DNA of 64,000 nt from Paenibacillus polymyxa (GCF_015710975.1 NZ_CP049783.1:1178501-1242500); one strand, 5' to 3'. Shown: positions 52,572 through 63,011, counted from the stretch's first letter. The notes: generated by a model not told the origin, from the sequence alone. A program made the numbers and translations.

Positions 52572-54251
52572 TTAGTTAGTGGACCACAGCTTAATTCGGT
52601 CTTGGATATGCTTGGTAAAAGATTCTTCCATTTCTTGTACTCCGGCTTTCTCCAGTTCTGCCATATAGGCATCCCAAACCTTGTCGAAGTTTTCCGGCTT
52701 GGTCATGACAGCTTCGGGAATTCGTTTCCATGTAATATCCTTCATCTTGGCTCCGAGAATAACAGCCGGATCGTCATTGGGAAGAGGCATCGTGTAAGCT
52801 GCTCCGTATGCTCTCGGTTGGAATTCATCTTCCTTCGGGAATAGATCCTTCCAGTGCTCAATCTTATAGCCCTTCAGAACTTCCTTCTCCGACTTGTTAT
52901 AAGTCGCCGTCAGCAGTTCCGGATAACTACGAGTAAAATAGTTGCCAGTTGAGTCCTTGATGCCATCACCATAATGGACCATCAAGTTCCAATATAGACC
53001 GATTCCGGACTCTTTTTGGAAAGCCGCATTGTCATTGTTCATCCGTTCAAGTACAGCCGGAATAATCGTCCGTTTGCCGTCTTTAACCGTGTAATGCTTG
53101 CCTTCAATTCCCCAGTTATTCAGGACTTGACCCTCTTCCGATGCCAGAAAATCGAGGAACTTAATAGCGCGTACCGGGTCCTTGCACTTGCTTGAGATCG
53201 AAATTCCGTATCCCCCATCAAAACCAGGCAGCCAGAAGTTGGTATCCTTGTACTCCTTGCTCATGGTGACTGGGTAATGACCGTAAGTCTGGTCGAATTT
53301 GCCTTCCGCCTTCAGTGCATTTTGTCCATCGCCATAGTCCCATTCTGGATCGGCTAGACCCAGTACGCGGCCAGAAGCCACTTTTGCCTTAAACTGATCG
53401 GTCTTCTGCACGAAGCTTTCCGAATCAAGCAATCCAATGGCATTCATGTGATTTAACCAACGGAAATATTCCTTTTCTTCCGGTCGGCGGAAATGATAAG
53501 TCGCTTGGTGAGTTTTTTGATCAATGTAGTATTCGCCGTCGTCTGGTCCCCCGGTCGTTTGGAAGCCTGAGTTGGTTACCTGGTACATATGCCAATCGTC
53601 GGCATTTAGGGACAGTCCGATATTTTTGTTGCCATTTTCGTCCGTCGGATGCTTGGTTATATAGTCCTTAATGACTTTTTCGAAATCCTGTACTGTACGA
53701 ATGTCCGGGAATCCCGCTTCCTTGACGACACGGTGCTGGAGTTTAAATCCTACGTCGGGTTTGATTTTTTCTTCTTCGACAGCGGACCAGGTCGGAATAA
53801 CATAGATGGATTGGTCATCTAAACTGTACTTCGCCCGAACAAGCTTGTCTCCTAGCATTTTTTTGATGTTTGGTGCATGCTTATCGATCAAATCCGTCAA
53901 ATCAATGATTGCGCCAGCATCGACAAGTTTGCCGACATCCGCCTTAGCAGCGATTAAATCAGGATAGTTTCCTGTGGCTGCAATCAAGGAAATCTTTTGG
54001 ACCGGGTCACCGACAGCGAATTCAGCATCTAGAGTTACTCCGGTTTTTTCCGCGATGACCTTGCCGACTTCATCCTTCATATTATTCCAATTCGTGCTGG
54101 AGTCTTCCGAAAAATAAGTAAGCGTGATGTCCCCTGTAGTTACGGCCTTGGTAGCCTCAGACGGATTATTACCGCTGCACCCTGCTAGGGTAGCCACTAA
54201 AGTCAGTGACATTACGAAAGATACGATCATTCTGTTTTTTCTTGACTTCAT
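52572..54251 (-). CDS. ABC sugar-binding lipoprotein, LplA-like
   Basis: 559 residues. Lipoprotein signal ending LVATLAGC (acylated Cys25), then a large family-1 solute-binding fold (TTGDITLTYFSEDSSTNWNN, GIEGKHYTVKDGK). Binds oligosaccharides for the LplBC permeases. GGAGGG before ATG 54251. Last gene of the GH36-yesMN-lplBC unit. Galactomannan oligosaccharides are the expected ligand by context. Confidence 0.93.
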   Translation of the reverse strand: MKSRKNRMIVSFVMSLTLVATLAGCSGNNPSEATKAVTTGDITLTYFSEDSSTNWNNMKDEVGKVIAEKTGVTLDAEFAVGDPVQKISLIAATGNYPDLIAAKADVGKLVDAGAIIDLTDLIDKHAPNIKKMLGDKLVRAKYSLDDQSIYVIPTWSAVEEEKIKPDVGFKLQHRVVKEAGFPDIRTVQDFEKVIKDYITKHPTDENGNKNIGLSLNADDWHMYQVTNSGFQTTGGPDDGEYYIDQKTHQATYHFRRPEEKEYFRWLNHMNAIGLLDSESFVQKTDQFKAKVASGRVLGLADPEWDYGDGQNALKAEGKFDQTYGHYPVTMSKEYKDTNFWLPGFDGGYGISISSKCKDPVRAIKFLDFLASEEGQVLNNWGIEGKHYTVKDGKRTIIPAVLERMNNDNAAFQKESGIGLYWNLMVHYGDGIKDSTGNYFTRSYPELLTATYNKSEKEVLKGYKIEHWKDLFPKEDEFQPRAYGAAYTMPLPNDDPAVILGAKMKDITWKRIPEAVMTKPENFDKVWDAYMAELEKAGVQEMEESFTKHIQDRIKLWSTN

Positions 54252-54293
54252 GGAGCGAACCCTCCCTGTATAATGAATGTTTGCTGCTTCGTT

Positions 54294-55238
54294 TTAGCTT
54301 TTTACCGCTCCAAGCGTCATACCTTTAACAAAATATTTTTGTAAAAAAGGATAGACGATAAGAATCGGCACGGTAACAATGATGGTAATTGCCATTTTAA
54401 CCGATTCCGGGGATACCTGTGCCATACGCTCCGCCATATTAGCAGCGTCCTGGGAATTGGTTGCGCTTGTTGTCGTACTTTGCAAAATTTTCATCAATTC
54501 ATATTGCAGGGTCGTCAACGATTCATTGGACCCATTAAACAGATAAGTATCGAACCAAGAGTTCCATTGCCCAACCGCCAAGAAGAGCGCTACGGTCGCT
54601 AATGCTGGTTTGCAAAGAGGAAGTATAACGCGCCAGTAGATTGTGAAATCGTTGGCACCATCCAGCTTGGCTGATTCCTGTAACGCATAAGGCAGGCCGT
54701 CAATGAAGGAACGAATAATGAAGACGTTAAACGCACTTACAAGACCTGGTAAAATATAGACGGCAAATGTATCAATTAAATGCAGTTCCTTCATCAGGAT
54801 AAAACCTGGAATTAACCCCCCGGAAACATACATAGTGACAGCAAGAAAGATGGAGATGAACCTTCTAGCTTGAAAATCACTTCGGGCAAGTGTATAGGCA
54901 AGCATCGAGCCGCTGACCAAACCCGCTACGGTGCCAATGATGGTCCGCAGAAAGGAGATCTTGAATCCAGTGATTAACCCCTCATAGGTGAAAATCAAAT
55001 CGTAATTCTTCAACGTAAATTGCCTTGGCCAGATGGTGATTCCCCCTCTAATGGTGTCTACCGAATCGTTAAAAGAGATAGCCAGCACATTTAAGAACGG
55101 GTAGATCGTCAGAACGGTGACCACAATCATGAAAAGATAAACAACTACCCCCAGGATTCGGTCTTGTGGTGATTTCGCCTGAAGCTTGTTGTTTAATCCG
55201 CCGACCGGCGTAGTGCTTTTGACAGCCTCCATGTCCAT
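54294..55238 (-). CDS. Carbohydrate ABC permease, LplC-like
   Basis: 314 residues, six transmembrane helices, EAA loop YALQESAKLDGANDFTIYWRVILPLCKP. Inner-membrane half of the sugar importer. AAGGAGG lies three bases before ATG 55238 and nine before ATG 55232, either of which may be used. Eight bases after lplB. Confidence 0.93.
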   Translation of the reverse strand: MDMEAVKSTTPVGGLNNKLQAKSPQDRILGVVVYLFMIVVTVLTIYPFLNVLAISFNDSVDTIRGGITIWPRQFTLKNYDLIFTYEGLITGFKISFLRTIIGTVAGLVSGSMLAYTLARSDFQARRFISIFLAVTMYVSGGLIPGFILMKELHLIDTFAVYILPGLVSAFNVFIIRSFIDGLPYALQESAKLDGANDFTIYWRVILPLCKPALATVALFLAVGQWNSWFDTYLFNGSNESLTTLQYELMKILQSTTTSATNSQDAANMAERMAQVSPESVKMAITIIVTVPILIVYPFLQKYFVKGMTLGAVKS

Positions 55239-55246
55239 TCTCCTCC

Positions 55247-56203
55247 TTACATAATGCTCTCGTTGGTATAGCGCTTAAAGATTCCGTTAGCCGCAAACAA
55301 TAGGACTAGGCTGATCACCGAATTGAAAATATTAATGGCCGTTCCGAAAGAGTAACGTCCCATCGCCAGACCATAATTAAGCGCATACAAATCAAGTACT
55401 TCAGAGTAATCGATGACCAGGTGATTGCCCAGCAGAAATTGTTTCTCGAATCCCGTACCGAGCAGATGGCCAATAGACATAATCAGGAGAATGATAATGG
55501 TCGGCCGGATTCCCGGCAGCGTAATGTGCCACATTTGCTGGAATCGGCTAGCGCCGTCCACCCGCGCAGCCTCGTATAATTCAGGACCAATACCGGCGAT
55601 GGCAGCCAGATAAATAATGGCGTTCCAACCCGTTTCCTTCCAGATGTCTCCGAAAGTTACAACCCACCAAAATAATTTACCTTGGGCCATAAACTGGACT
55701 GGCTGATCGATGATGCCTAGACCCATGAGCATATCGTTTACGACACCGCCATCCGCTGAAAGCATTTTGGTGACGATGCCTGCAGCAACCACCCATGAAA
55801 CAAAGTGTGGCAGATAAGATACGGTCTGAACAAATCGTTTTATCACTTGTATGCGGACCTCGTTGAGCAATAGAGCAAAGACAACCGGTACAATAAAACC
55901 AGCGACCAGTCCCATAAGACTCATAGCCAACGTGTTCCGCAGTACTTGGTAGAAATGATCATCTTGGAACAAAGTACGAAAATGCTCCAAGCCCACCCAC
56001 TTCTGTTCAAAAAAACTCAAACCGGGTCTGTATTTCTGAAATGCCATTGTCCAGCCCCATAGCGGCAAATACTGAAAGACGAAGACCCAAATAACAAACG
56101 GAATAGACATGTAGTAAAGATACCTTTGGCTTTTAAATACCTTCCAAGCATTCCTCTTCGGTTTTTTGTATACGTTTTCCGAATTTGCTGTTACCGCTTT
56201 CAT
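55247..56203 (-). CDS. Carbohydrate ABC permease, LplB-like
   Basis: 318 residues, six helices, EAA loop ELYEAARVDGASRFQQMWHITLPGIRP. Partner of LplC. GAGGGG before ATG 56203; the longer frame to 56233 is not needed. An unlinked MsmK/MalK-type ATPase must energise the pair, as none is coded here. Confidence 0.93.
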   Translation of the reverse strand: MKAVTANSENVYKKPKRNAWKVFKSQRYLYYMSIPFVIWVFVFQYLPLWGWTMAFQKYRPGLSFFEQKWVGLEHFRTLFQDDHFYQVLRNTLAMSLMGLVAGFIVPVVFALLLNEVRIQVIKRFVQTVSYLPHFVSWVVAAGIVTKMLSADGGVVNDMLMGLGIIDQPVQFMAQGKLFWWVVTFGDIWKETGWNAIIYLAAIAGIGPELYEAARVDGASRFQQMWHITLPGIRPTIIILLIMSIGHLLGTGFEKQFLLGNHLVIDYSEVLDLYALNYGLAMGRYSFGTAINIFNSVISLVLLFAANGIFKRYTNESIM

Positions 56204-56289
56204 TTTCTCATCCCCTCTCTTAAAATCCATCATAAAACAGAGGAGAGTCAGAGCCCAGATAACGGATTTCGGGAAAAATCATCCACAAA

Positions 56290-57840
56290 TTATGGATTTC
56301 TATATTCCGACGGTGAACAGCCTTCGTACCTTTTGAATTTGCTATAAAAGTAGTTGACGCTTGTGTAGCCGACGCTTTCAGCGACTTCGTAAACTTTCAT
56401 TCCCTGGTCCAGCAACTCCTTTGCCTTGTGGATACGGACTCTGTCCAGATAGGTGTTAAAGTACTCCCCTGTCTTGTTCTTAAAGAGCTGGCCCAAATAG
56501 GCGGTACTGTAGTTTAGTAGTCCGGCTAACGCTTCCAGCCTCAGGTTGTCTGCATAATGCTTGTGAATAAAGTCGATCATTTTTTTGAACTCCTGCTCCT
56601 TTCCACGAGGTTCGGAGTCTTTCGCCAAAGCTAGCAGGAAACGGTAGGTCTCTTCCAAAAGGTCATCTAGGTGTTCATGCTGGTATATCCCATTCAAAAA
56701 ACGGGAAACTTCCTCCGTCTCTTTCAACTCGATACAGAACCCCGCGGTCAGCTTGTGAATGATCGCATTGGATAGAAAGAAGAATGACTCTTTGATCGAC
56801 TTTTCATCTTGCCCCTGTTGGAGAAAAAATGCTGCCACCTCGTTCAACAATGGTAGTATGACATTCTGGTTTCCTACTTCCAGACTGTAATACAGGCGGA
56901 AGATGAATTCCTCCATCGTTTCTTCAGCTTTATCGACAGACAATCCGGGGGAAGCCAGCGAAGGAGAAAAGAAAGGATACGGATCTAGCAGTCGGTTCTT
57001 CTCGCTGAAAAAGGATCGTTTTACCGCTTCCTGGGCCTTTAAAAAAGATTTGCAAATATCTTCGGGAGCAGTTACTCCCCCTCCGGTTGCAGCGGCGAAC
57101 CGGACCTTATCCGCAGCGTTACGAATCTCGTTGTACAGAGTTTCGCGTCGTTGTCTTCCACGCAGCGGCTCGTTGAGCAAAAGGACCGTATACGGCGGGA
57201 TTACTGTGACAAGCCCCATCATCTGCCCCTCGATCGTTGCCTTCAATCCATTCGAAAGCTGGTATGCGACATCGGAACGGTCCACTTCGGAAACGCGCGG
57301 ATACACGACCACAACTTCGTAGTGGGTCCACAACAAGTCTGCTTCTACTGCCTTACTTCTCAACTTGGTGGGATCTTCCGTCTTCTCTTGAGAGACGAGC
57401 AGGCTGTGCAGGTATAAATCCCGATTTATAACCTCCTTCTTACGCCACTCCCGTTGAAGGCGCTCCTCTTCGATCCGCTCGCGTACCTGCTTTAAACTGG
57501 CCGACATTTCAACAATGTCCACCGGTTTAAGGAGATAGCCGCACACCCCGTATTTGATCGCTTGTTTGGCATACTCGAAGTCGGCATATCCACTGAGGAT
57601 CATAAAATGTAAATGATGACCGTCAGATCTCAAGTGCTCAATCAACTGTAAGCCATCCATAACCGGCATGCGGATATCGACGATTACGACATCGGGGGAC
57701 TTTTCCTGGATGACTTCCAATGCTTCTTTTCCATTGGCTGCCGTAGCTGTAACGGTAAACCCAAGACTCTCCCATGGAATCAGAGTTTGAAGGCCTTGAC
57801 GAAGCTTCGGCTCATCGTCAACGATAACTACCTTAATCAT
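56290..57840 (-). CDS. Response regulator, YesN-like
   Basis: 516 residues. REC domain 1-120 (IVDDEPKLRQGLQ, phospho-Asp in VVIVDIRMPVMDG, Lys in YLLKPVDI), a linker of about 280 residues, and a C-terminal AraC double helix-turn-helix (LRLEALAGLLNYSTAYLGQLFKNKTGEYF). Its start overlaps the kinase stop (ATGA). Activates the sugar-transport genes on sensing external saccharide. Confidence 0.94.
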   Translation of the reverse strand: MIKVVIVDDEPKLRQGLQTLIPWESLGFTVTATAANGKEALEVIQEKSPDVVIVDIRMPVMDGLQLIEHLRSDGHHLHFMILSGYADFEYAKQAIKYGVCGYLLKPVDIVEMSASLKQVRERIEEERLQREWRKKEVINRDLYLHSLLVSQEKTEDPTKLRSKAVEADLLWTHYEVVVVYPRVSEVDRSDVAYQLSNGLKATIEGQMMGLVTVIPPYTVLLLNEPLRGRQRRETLYNEIRNAADKVRFAAATGGGVTAPEDICKSFLKAQEAVKRSFFSEKNRLLDPYPFFSPSLASPGLSVDKAEETMEEFIFRLYYSLEVGNQNVILPLLNEVAAFFLQQGQDEKSIKESFFFLSNAIIHKLTAGFCIELKETEEVSRFLNGIYQHEHLDDLLEETYRFLLALAKDSEPRGKEQEFKKMIDFIHKHYADNLRLEALAGLLNYSTAYLGQLFKNKTGEYFNTYLDRVRIHKAKELLDQGMKVYEVAESVGYTSVNYFYSKFKRYEGCSPSEYRNP

Positions 57841-59618
57841 TTGGATTCACCCCCAGGTATGAAAAACTGAATACAAGTGCCTTTCCCCGGCTGGCTCTCA
57901 ATGCTTAAGGCACTAGAGGTCCCATACAATAAGACAAGACGATCGTTTACATTTCGCAATCCAATTCGCTGGACCTCCTGCTCATGTACGGATGCAGCAA
58001 GCTCTTCTCGTACAAGGGCGAGACGATCACCTGTGAAACCGGCGCCGTTGTCACATACCATAACTCGGACCCCTTCTGGGATTTCCTTTACTTTCACTTC
58101 AATGACAGCTCCTTCTGCTTGATTATCCAGACCATGTACAATAGAATTTTCCACCAATGGTTGGATAATCAGAGGTGGAACCAACATTTCCTCCAAATCC
58201 GGATCAACCGTTAAGCGATACTCCAAACGCTCTTCATACCGGAACTTTTGAAGATCAAGATAACAGCACACCCGCTCAAGCTCTTTACGCAGCGGAATCT
58301 TGTCGTTACCGGCCTCCAGACTGCTGCGTAACAACGCGCTCAACTGCCATACTGCTTTGGCGATATCGTCCTGTTTGCGAATGTGGGCTTCCATTCTGAT
58401 GGACTCCAAAGAATTGAAGAGAAAATGCGGATTAATCTGGCTTGCCAGCATTTTGAACTTGATCTCGTTTTGTCTTTGCTCCACCAGACTTTTCTGACGA
58501 TTCGTTTCTTGAACCTCCTGGACCAAATGGTTTACGTTATTGACGAGCGCGTTAAATTCTCTCGATAGTAGACCAACTTCATCTTTTCCGTCGATATGGA
58601 GATAGGTTTGCCATGAGCCCGCCCCTACTTGGGTCATATGCTTGCTCAAGCGGAGAATCCTTCTGGATAATAGCGAAGCAGAAGCATAGATAAGTAAGGC
58701 TGCAAATATCAGGCTGGCCGTGATCACGACTCCACCGAGCCATATCACTTGATTAGCATCTCGGGTAATCTCGGAAACGGAAAAAACGGAAATAATGCGA
58801 AGTCCATTCCAGCTGTTCTGTGGCGTTAGATTTGCGATCACCACTTTTGACGCTTTTCCATTAATGAGTGTGTTGTAACTTCCTTCCTGTTGGTAAAGTA
58901 TATTCTCGTCGACATGAATTTCAGATAGATTCTTCCCGAACAACTCTGCTTCATTGGACGCGACGATCTGATTCCGGTTATCCACGATCAAGGTAGGGAA
59001 CGACTCCTGATCCAGGATTGAATTTAATTGGCGCTTACTAACATTGATGACCAAAACCCCTTTTTGCCCTAGTGAATTCACTGCGAATGAACGAATCAGG
59101 CTGAGATAATCGGCATCGTCCCTCTCATCCTTGATTAAGTTCCAGCCAGCCAATCCTTTCTGCTCTATAGCCTCCTTGTACCAATCTGCGGTTGTGATTC
59201 TTTCGTCCGGCTGAATAAATTCCCAGTTGTTCAATGCTCCAGGATTAGAGACATAGACTCGGATGCCGGATATCTCTTTGTACAATTGGAGGTAGTCACG
59301 AATACCTGTATACTCCCGGTAAGCCTGAATGACTTCAATGTAGCTGTCATACTTCTGGCTAGCCACCATTTTCATCCGGTTATCATTGGTTAGCCGATAC
59401 GAGATGTCCAGTGGTACTTTAATCAATTCTTCTGTACGATTTCGGACCCGCTCGACATTGTTGGATACTTGCATAAAAGCGTCCCTAATGACGGCCTCTC
59501 GGAGCTTTCCCGTCAGAAACAAGCCACATAACAGCAAGGGAAGAACAGCTACCGAAATGAATGTAAGTGTCATCTTCTTCCTTAGTTTCATATCATTCAT
59601 CATTCGTATAAAAAACAT
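57837..59618 (-). CDS. Sensor histidine kinase, YesM-like
   Basis: 593 residues. Two transmembrane helices enclose a large extracellular dCache-type region; then HAMP, a His_kinase domain with ASQINPHFLFNSLESIRMEA (phosphorylated His) and an ATPase domain ending VCDNGAGF and GKGTCIQFF. GGGAGGGC before ATG 59618. Partner of the YesN-like regulator. Confidence 0.94.
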   Translation of the reverse strand: MFFIRMMNDMKLRKKMTLTFISVAVLPLLLCGLFLTGKLREAVIRDAFMQVSNNVERVRNRTEELIKVPLDISYRLTNDNRMKMVASQKYDSYIEVIQAYREYTGIRDYLQLYKEISGIRVYVSNPGALNNWEFIQPDERITTADWYKEAIEQKGLAGWNLIKDERDDADYLSLIRSFAVNSLGQKGVLVINVSKRQLNSILDQESFPTLIVDNRNQIVASNEAELFGKNLSEIHVDENILYQQEGSYNTLINGKASKVVIANLTPQNSWNGLRIISVFSVSEITRDANQVIWLGGVVITASLIFAALLIYASASLLSRRILRLSKHMTQVGAGSWQTYLHIDGKDEVGLLSREFNALVNNVNHLVQEVQETNRQKSLVEQRQNEIKFKMLASQINPHFLFNSLESIRMEAHIRKQDDIAKAVWQLSALLRSSLEAGNDKIPLRKELERVCCYLDLQKFRYEERLEYRLTVDPDLEEMLVPPLIIQPLVENSIVHGLDNQAEGAVIEVKVKEIPEGVRVMVCDNGAGFTGDRLALVREELAASVHEQEVQRIGLRNVNDRLVLLYGTSSALSIESQPGKGTCIQFFIPGGESK

Positions 59619-59657
59619 GGCTTGCCCTCCCCGATCAGTACGGCTGCTGCGCGCAAA

Positions 59658-59685
59658 ATGCCCCTTTTCATATAAAAAGGGGCAT
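59658..59685. terminator. Perfect 11-base inverted repeat before yesM
   Basis: ATGCCCCTTTT and AAAAGGGGCAT around CATATA. Lies between the GH36 end and the yesM start; TTTT follows on the minus strand, so it may partly terminate GH36 transcription. Confidence 0.5.
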
Positions 59686-59835
59686 GCATAACTCAATCAA
59701 TTGTTTTCTATCTTTCGCCATTTGTACTGTTGTACTGATCCTTTAAGCCCTAAGCCTTGCTGGACCTTATGGCCCGAAGCCTGAACCATCCACTTTCATA
59801 GTCTTTCTGTCTGTAGACAAGAGGGAGGCCCAACT

Positions 59836-61932
59836 TCATAAGCCTATCCCCCCATGGATAGACTTTTCCCCGCTATTTCCAGACTGAACTTCATATTCGA
59901 GTTCTGGATTCAGTCCGTCAAGGCGCAGGGCTCGCCAAGGTGCATTCGGAACAGCCATCACTTGGAAATAGTAGACGATGGCATCCTCTTGGTCTTCGGA
60001 AACAAACATCCAAGCCGACTCGTTATTTTCAAACGGACTCTTTAGGCGATACAAGTCACCCTTCTGTACTAAGCCACGAATCTGCTTGTATGCTGTGACT
60101 TGACGTTTAACCGTCTCTTTTTCCTCATCGGTGAATTTCGTGAGATCAAGCTCATATCCAAAATTTCCAGACATGGCAACATCACCTCGAAAATCAAGGG
60201 GCGTTATGCGTCCAACTTGATGGTTCGGAACGGCCGACACATGGGCTCCGATGGCGCTTACAGGATAGACAAGGCTAGTTCCATATTGAATCTTCAGGCG
60301 TTCCACCGCATCGGTATTATCACTAGTCCAGACTTGAGGCATGTAGTAAAGCATGCCTGGATCAAAACGTCCTCCACCACTTGAGCAACTCTCAAAAAGA
60401 ATATGCGGAAATTCGGTGGTGACGCGCTCTAACAGCTCATACAATCCAAGAACATAGCGATGGGCAGTCTCGGATTGGCGTTCCGGCGGCAGATCAGCGG
60501 AACCAATTTCCGTCAGGCACCGATTCATATCCCACTTCACGTAAGAGACTGGAGCACTGGAGAAAATGGCAGCCAGCGAATCGTAGATGTAATCGCGCAC
60601 TTCCTTGCGAGTATAGTCCAGTACCAACTGCCATCTGGCTTCGCTACGTCGCCGTCCTGGAACGTGAAGACACCAGTCTGGATGCTTGCGGTACAATTCG
60701 CTGTCTGGAGAGATCATTTCCGGCTCGAACCAGAGTCCGAATTTAAGCCCCAGCTGATTGATACGTTTGGCAACATCGGCCAGTCCGTCTGGCAGCTTCC
60801 GGCGATCTTCGTACCAATCACCGAGAGACGAATTGTCAGAATCCCGTTTTCCGAACCAACCGTCATCCAGGACAAAGAGTTCGATGCCTAGCTCAGCCCC
60901 CTCTTTCGCTATCGATACCAACTTATCCGCATCGAAGTCAAAATAGGTAGCTTCCCAGTTATTGACCAGAATAGGGCGTTCTTCATCCCTATATGTCCCT
61001 CGGCAAAGCCGAGTCCGATACAAGCGATGATATGTACGCGACATTTCTCCCAGTCCTTGACCGGAATAAACCATAACGGCTTCTGGCGTTTGGAAGCTCT
61101 CCCCTGGATTCAGTAACCATGAAAAGTCAAACGAGTTTACGCCAATGCTAAACCGTGTAGAGCCAAATGAATCTAATTCTGCTCCCGCCTCAAAGCCTCC
61201 GCTGTACACAAGGCTAAAGCCGAATGCCTCACCCTGGCTTTCCGTGGTCTCCTGCGTGACTAATGCAGTAAAAGGATTAAGCTGATGGCTGCTCATGCCT
61301 CTTTTACTATCAATTCGGGTTTCGCCTTGAAGAATCGGTTTGCGGGTAATATTCCCTTCCCGAGCCCATGCTCCCGAAAGATACATGAACTCTAAATCGC
61401 TTTTCCCCGCGAAATCGACACTGGCGCTTAGTGCACGGAGGAGCCGAAGATTTTGTCCCCCCGCATTACTCAAACGAGCCGAACGAGCGATTACATTTCG
61501 ATCCGCGAAGACGGTGTAAAGAAGAACCACTTTAAGACCTGAAAAGGCATCCTTTAATTCCAGTTCCAACGTATCCGCTTCGGCTTCATTCTCGGTATAA
61601 ACGGCCGGAAGCCCGGGTAAAGATGGCTTTCCCTTAATGATCCGGTAACCATCGTACTTTAACTCCGTGATGCGTGTTCCATCCTCAAGCTCTACTTGAT
61701 ACGCCGGTGTACGGAAGTCTCCACTCCCATACTGCGGGTATTCTTGCGGCAGCCGATCTAATCCAGCCGTCGCGGGAGTGTGAAGCAATAGATCAGCCAT
61801 GGGTTCGCGGTGCTTCAACCTGTCTCCCCAGTATACATGCACAGGAAATCCATCGACAATCTGAATAATATAACTCATGCCCGACGACTGCAAATGAAAC
61901 AGCCCCGGTTGCTCTTGAACAATGATACCCAT
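59836..61932 (-). CDS. Alpha-galactosidase, GH36, C-terminus shifted out of frame
   Basis: Removes alpha-galactosyl side groups from galactomannan and raffinose-type sugars. 698 residues: beta-sandwich N-terminal domain, barrel with nucleophile Asp469 in YVKWDMNR and acid Asp in VWTSDNTDAVERL (about 539). No signal peptide, so cytoplasmic. At a run of six G (plus-strand C 59848-59853) the frame shifts; one more G would restore GDRLMKLGLPLVYR and a tail to a stop at 59750, giving about 727 residues, the normal GH36 length. So about 32 native residues are missing in the given sequence. Confidence 0.93.
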   Translation of the reverse strand: MGIIVQEQPGLFHLQSSGMSYIIQIVDGFPVHVYWGDRLKHREPMADLLLHTPATAGLDRLPQEYPQYGSGDFRTPAYQVELEDGTRITELKYDGYRIIKGKPSLPGLPAVYTENEAEADTLELELKDAFSGLKVVLLYTVFADRNVIARSARLSNAGGQNLRLLRALSASVDFAGKSDLEFMYLSGAWAREGNITRKPILQGETRIDSKRGMSSHQLNPFTALVTQETTESQGEAFGFSLVYSGGFEAGAELDSFGSTRFSIGVNSFDFSWLLNPGESFQTPEAVMVYSGQGLGEMSRTYHRLYRTRLCRGTYRDEERPILVNNWEATYFDFDADKLVSIAKEGAELGIELFVLDDGWFGKRDSDNSSLGDWYEDRRKLPDGLADVAKRINQLGLKFGLWFEPEMISPDSELYRKHPDWCLHVPGRRRSEARWQLVLDYTRKEVRDYIYDSLAAIFSSAPVSYVKWDMNRCLTEIGSADLPPERQSETAHRYVLGLYELLERVTTEFPHILFESCSSGGGRFDPGMLYYMPQVWTSDNTDAVERLKIQYGTSLVYPVSAIGAHVSAVPNHQVGRITPLDFRGDVAMSGNFGYELDLTKFTDEEKETVKRQVTAYKQIRGLVQKGDLYRLKSPFENNESAWMFVSEDQEDAIVYYFQVMAVPNAPWRALRLDGLNPELEYEVQSGNSGEKSIHGGIGL

Positions 61933-62136
61933 TGGGAAAATAACCCCTCTCTTAGATAATAATCATCGGAGATCCACACCTAAAATGGCACTTAGAACAA
62001 CCCTTTTGTAACAGCCATCAACTAAGTCCATATGGTGTAAAGCTTGATAAGATTCAATGATATAGCAATAGGTTCTATAGAAATCATATATTAATTTTAG
62101 ATATGAAGTACATGGCATGGTACTCACTATTTATGT

Positions 62137-62142
62137 TATAAT
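62137..62142 (+). promoter_or_regulatory. -10 box of the divergent AraC gene
   Basis: Perfect TATAAT with TGGCAT 18 bases upstream, 30 bases before the GTG start. The 61933-62171 gap also carries the GH36 promoter, which I cannot place. Confidence 0.4.
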
Positions 62143-62171
62143 GCTTGATAATTTACATAAGGAGATATACC

Positions 62172-63011
62172 GTGATTGAGTATTTGCCACGTAGTAAACA
62201 GCACTCTGAATTGTATCTAACTCAGTTTGGCATAGAGGAATGCATACCCGGTCACTTTTTTGGACCTGCTATAAGAGATCACTATCTGCTCCATTATATT
62301 TTGGACGGGGAGGGTACCTTCGAGGTCGGTGGGTTCAGTTATCGCTTACGGAAAGGACAATGGTTCCTAATCTGCCCGCAAGTCATCACTTATTATCAAG
62401 CCGATGTAGTGAATCCTTGGTCTTATTGCTGGTTTGGTTTTAACGGGTCACTGGCAGAAACACTCCTCAAGCAGGCAGGCCTGACGATGATGTCCCCAAT
62501 CCTCTACTTTGAAGGAGAGCATTTGATTTATCAGTATTTGCAACAAATGAACGAATCAAGTGGGTATCATAAAGCTCGGGAAACCAGATTGGCCGGGCTG
62601 CTTTACTCAATGTTATCGGAGCTAATTGAGTTCAGTCCGGCAACGTTCTCTGGACAAAAGGAAGGTCGGGCGGAAATTTACGTTGAAAAAGTGAAGGATT
62701 TTATCGAAATGAATTATGCTCAGAAAATTACCATTGAGCATATTGCAAATTTTATCGGACTCAATCGGAGTTATTTATGTTCGTTATTTAAACAACGAGT
62801 AAGCACAAGCATTCAGGACTATCTGATTCGCTACAGGATCAACAAAGCTTGTGAAATGATGGGTAACGCTGAACTTTCGATAGGCGATATTTCCCGTTCA
62901 GTCGGCTATAATGACCCTTTACTCTTCTCAAAAATTTTTAAAAAGGTAAAGGGATTCTCTCCCAAACATTATCGAGCCGAAACCCATGCTCAAATGCAAA
63001 ACGACTACTGA
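62172..63011 (+). CDS. AraC-family regulator of the GH36 locus
   Basis: 279 residues: cupin-like sugar-binding N-terminus (RDHYLLHYILDGEGTFEVGG, GQWFLICPQVITYYQAD) and C-terminal helix-turn-helix pair (ITIEHIANFIGLNRSYLCSLFKQ, ISRSVGYNDPLLFSKIFKK). GTG 62172 has AAGGAG seven bases upstream. Divergent from the alpha-galactosidase gene, it is probably its activator, in the manner of MsmR/RafR. Confidence 0.92.
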   Translation: MIEYLPRSKQHSELYLTQFGIEECIPGHFFGPAIRDHYLLHYILDGEGTFEVGGFSYRLRKGQWFLICPQVITYYQADVVNPWSYCWFGFNGSLAETLLKQAGLTMMSPILYFEGEHLIYQYLQQMNESSGYHKARETRLAGLLYSMLSELIEFSPATFSGQKEGRAEIYVEKVKDFIEMNYAQKITIEHIANFIGLNRSYLCSLFKQRVSTSIQDYLIRYRINKACEMMGNAELSIGDISRSVGYNDPLLFSKIFKKVKGFSPKHYRAETHAQMQNDY

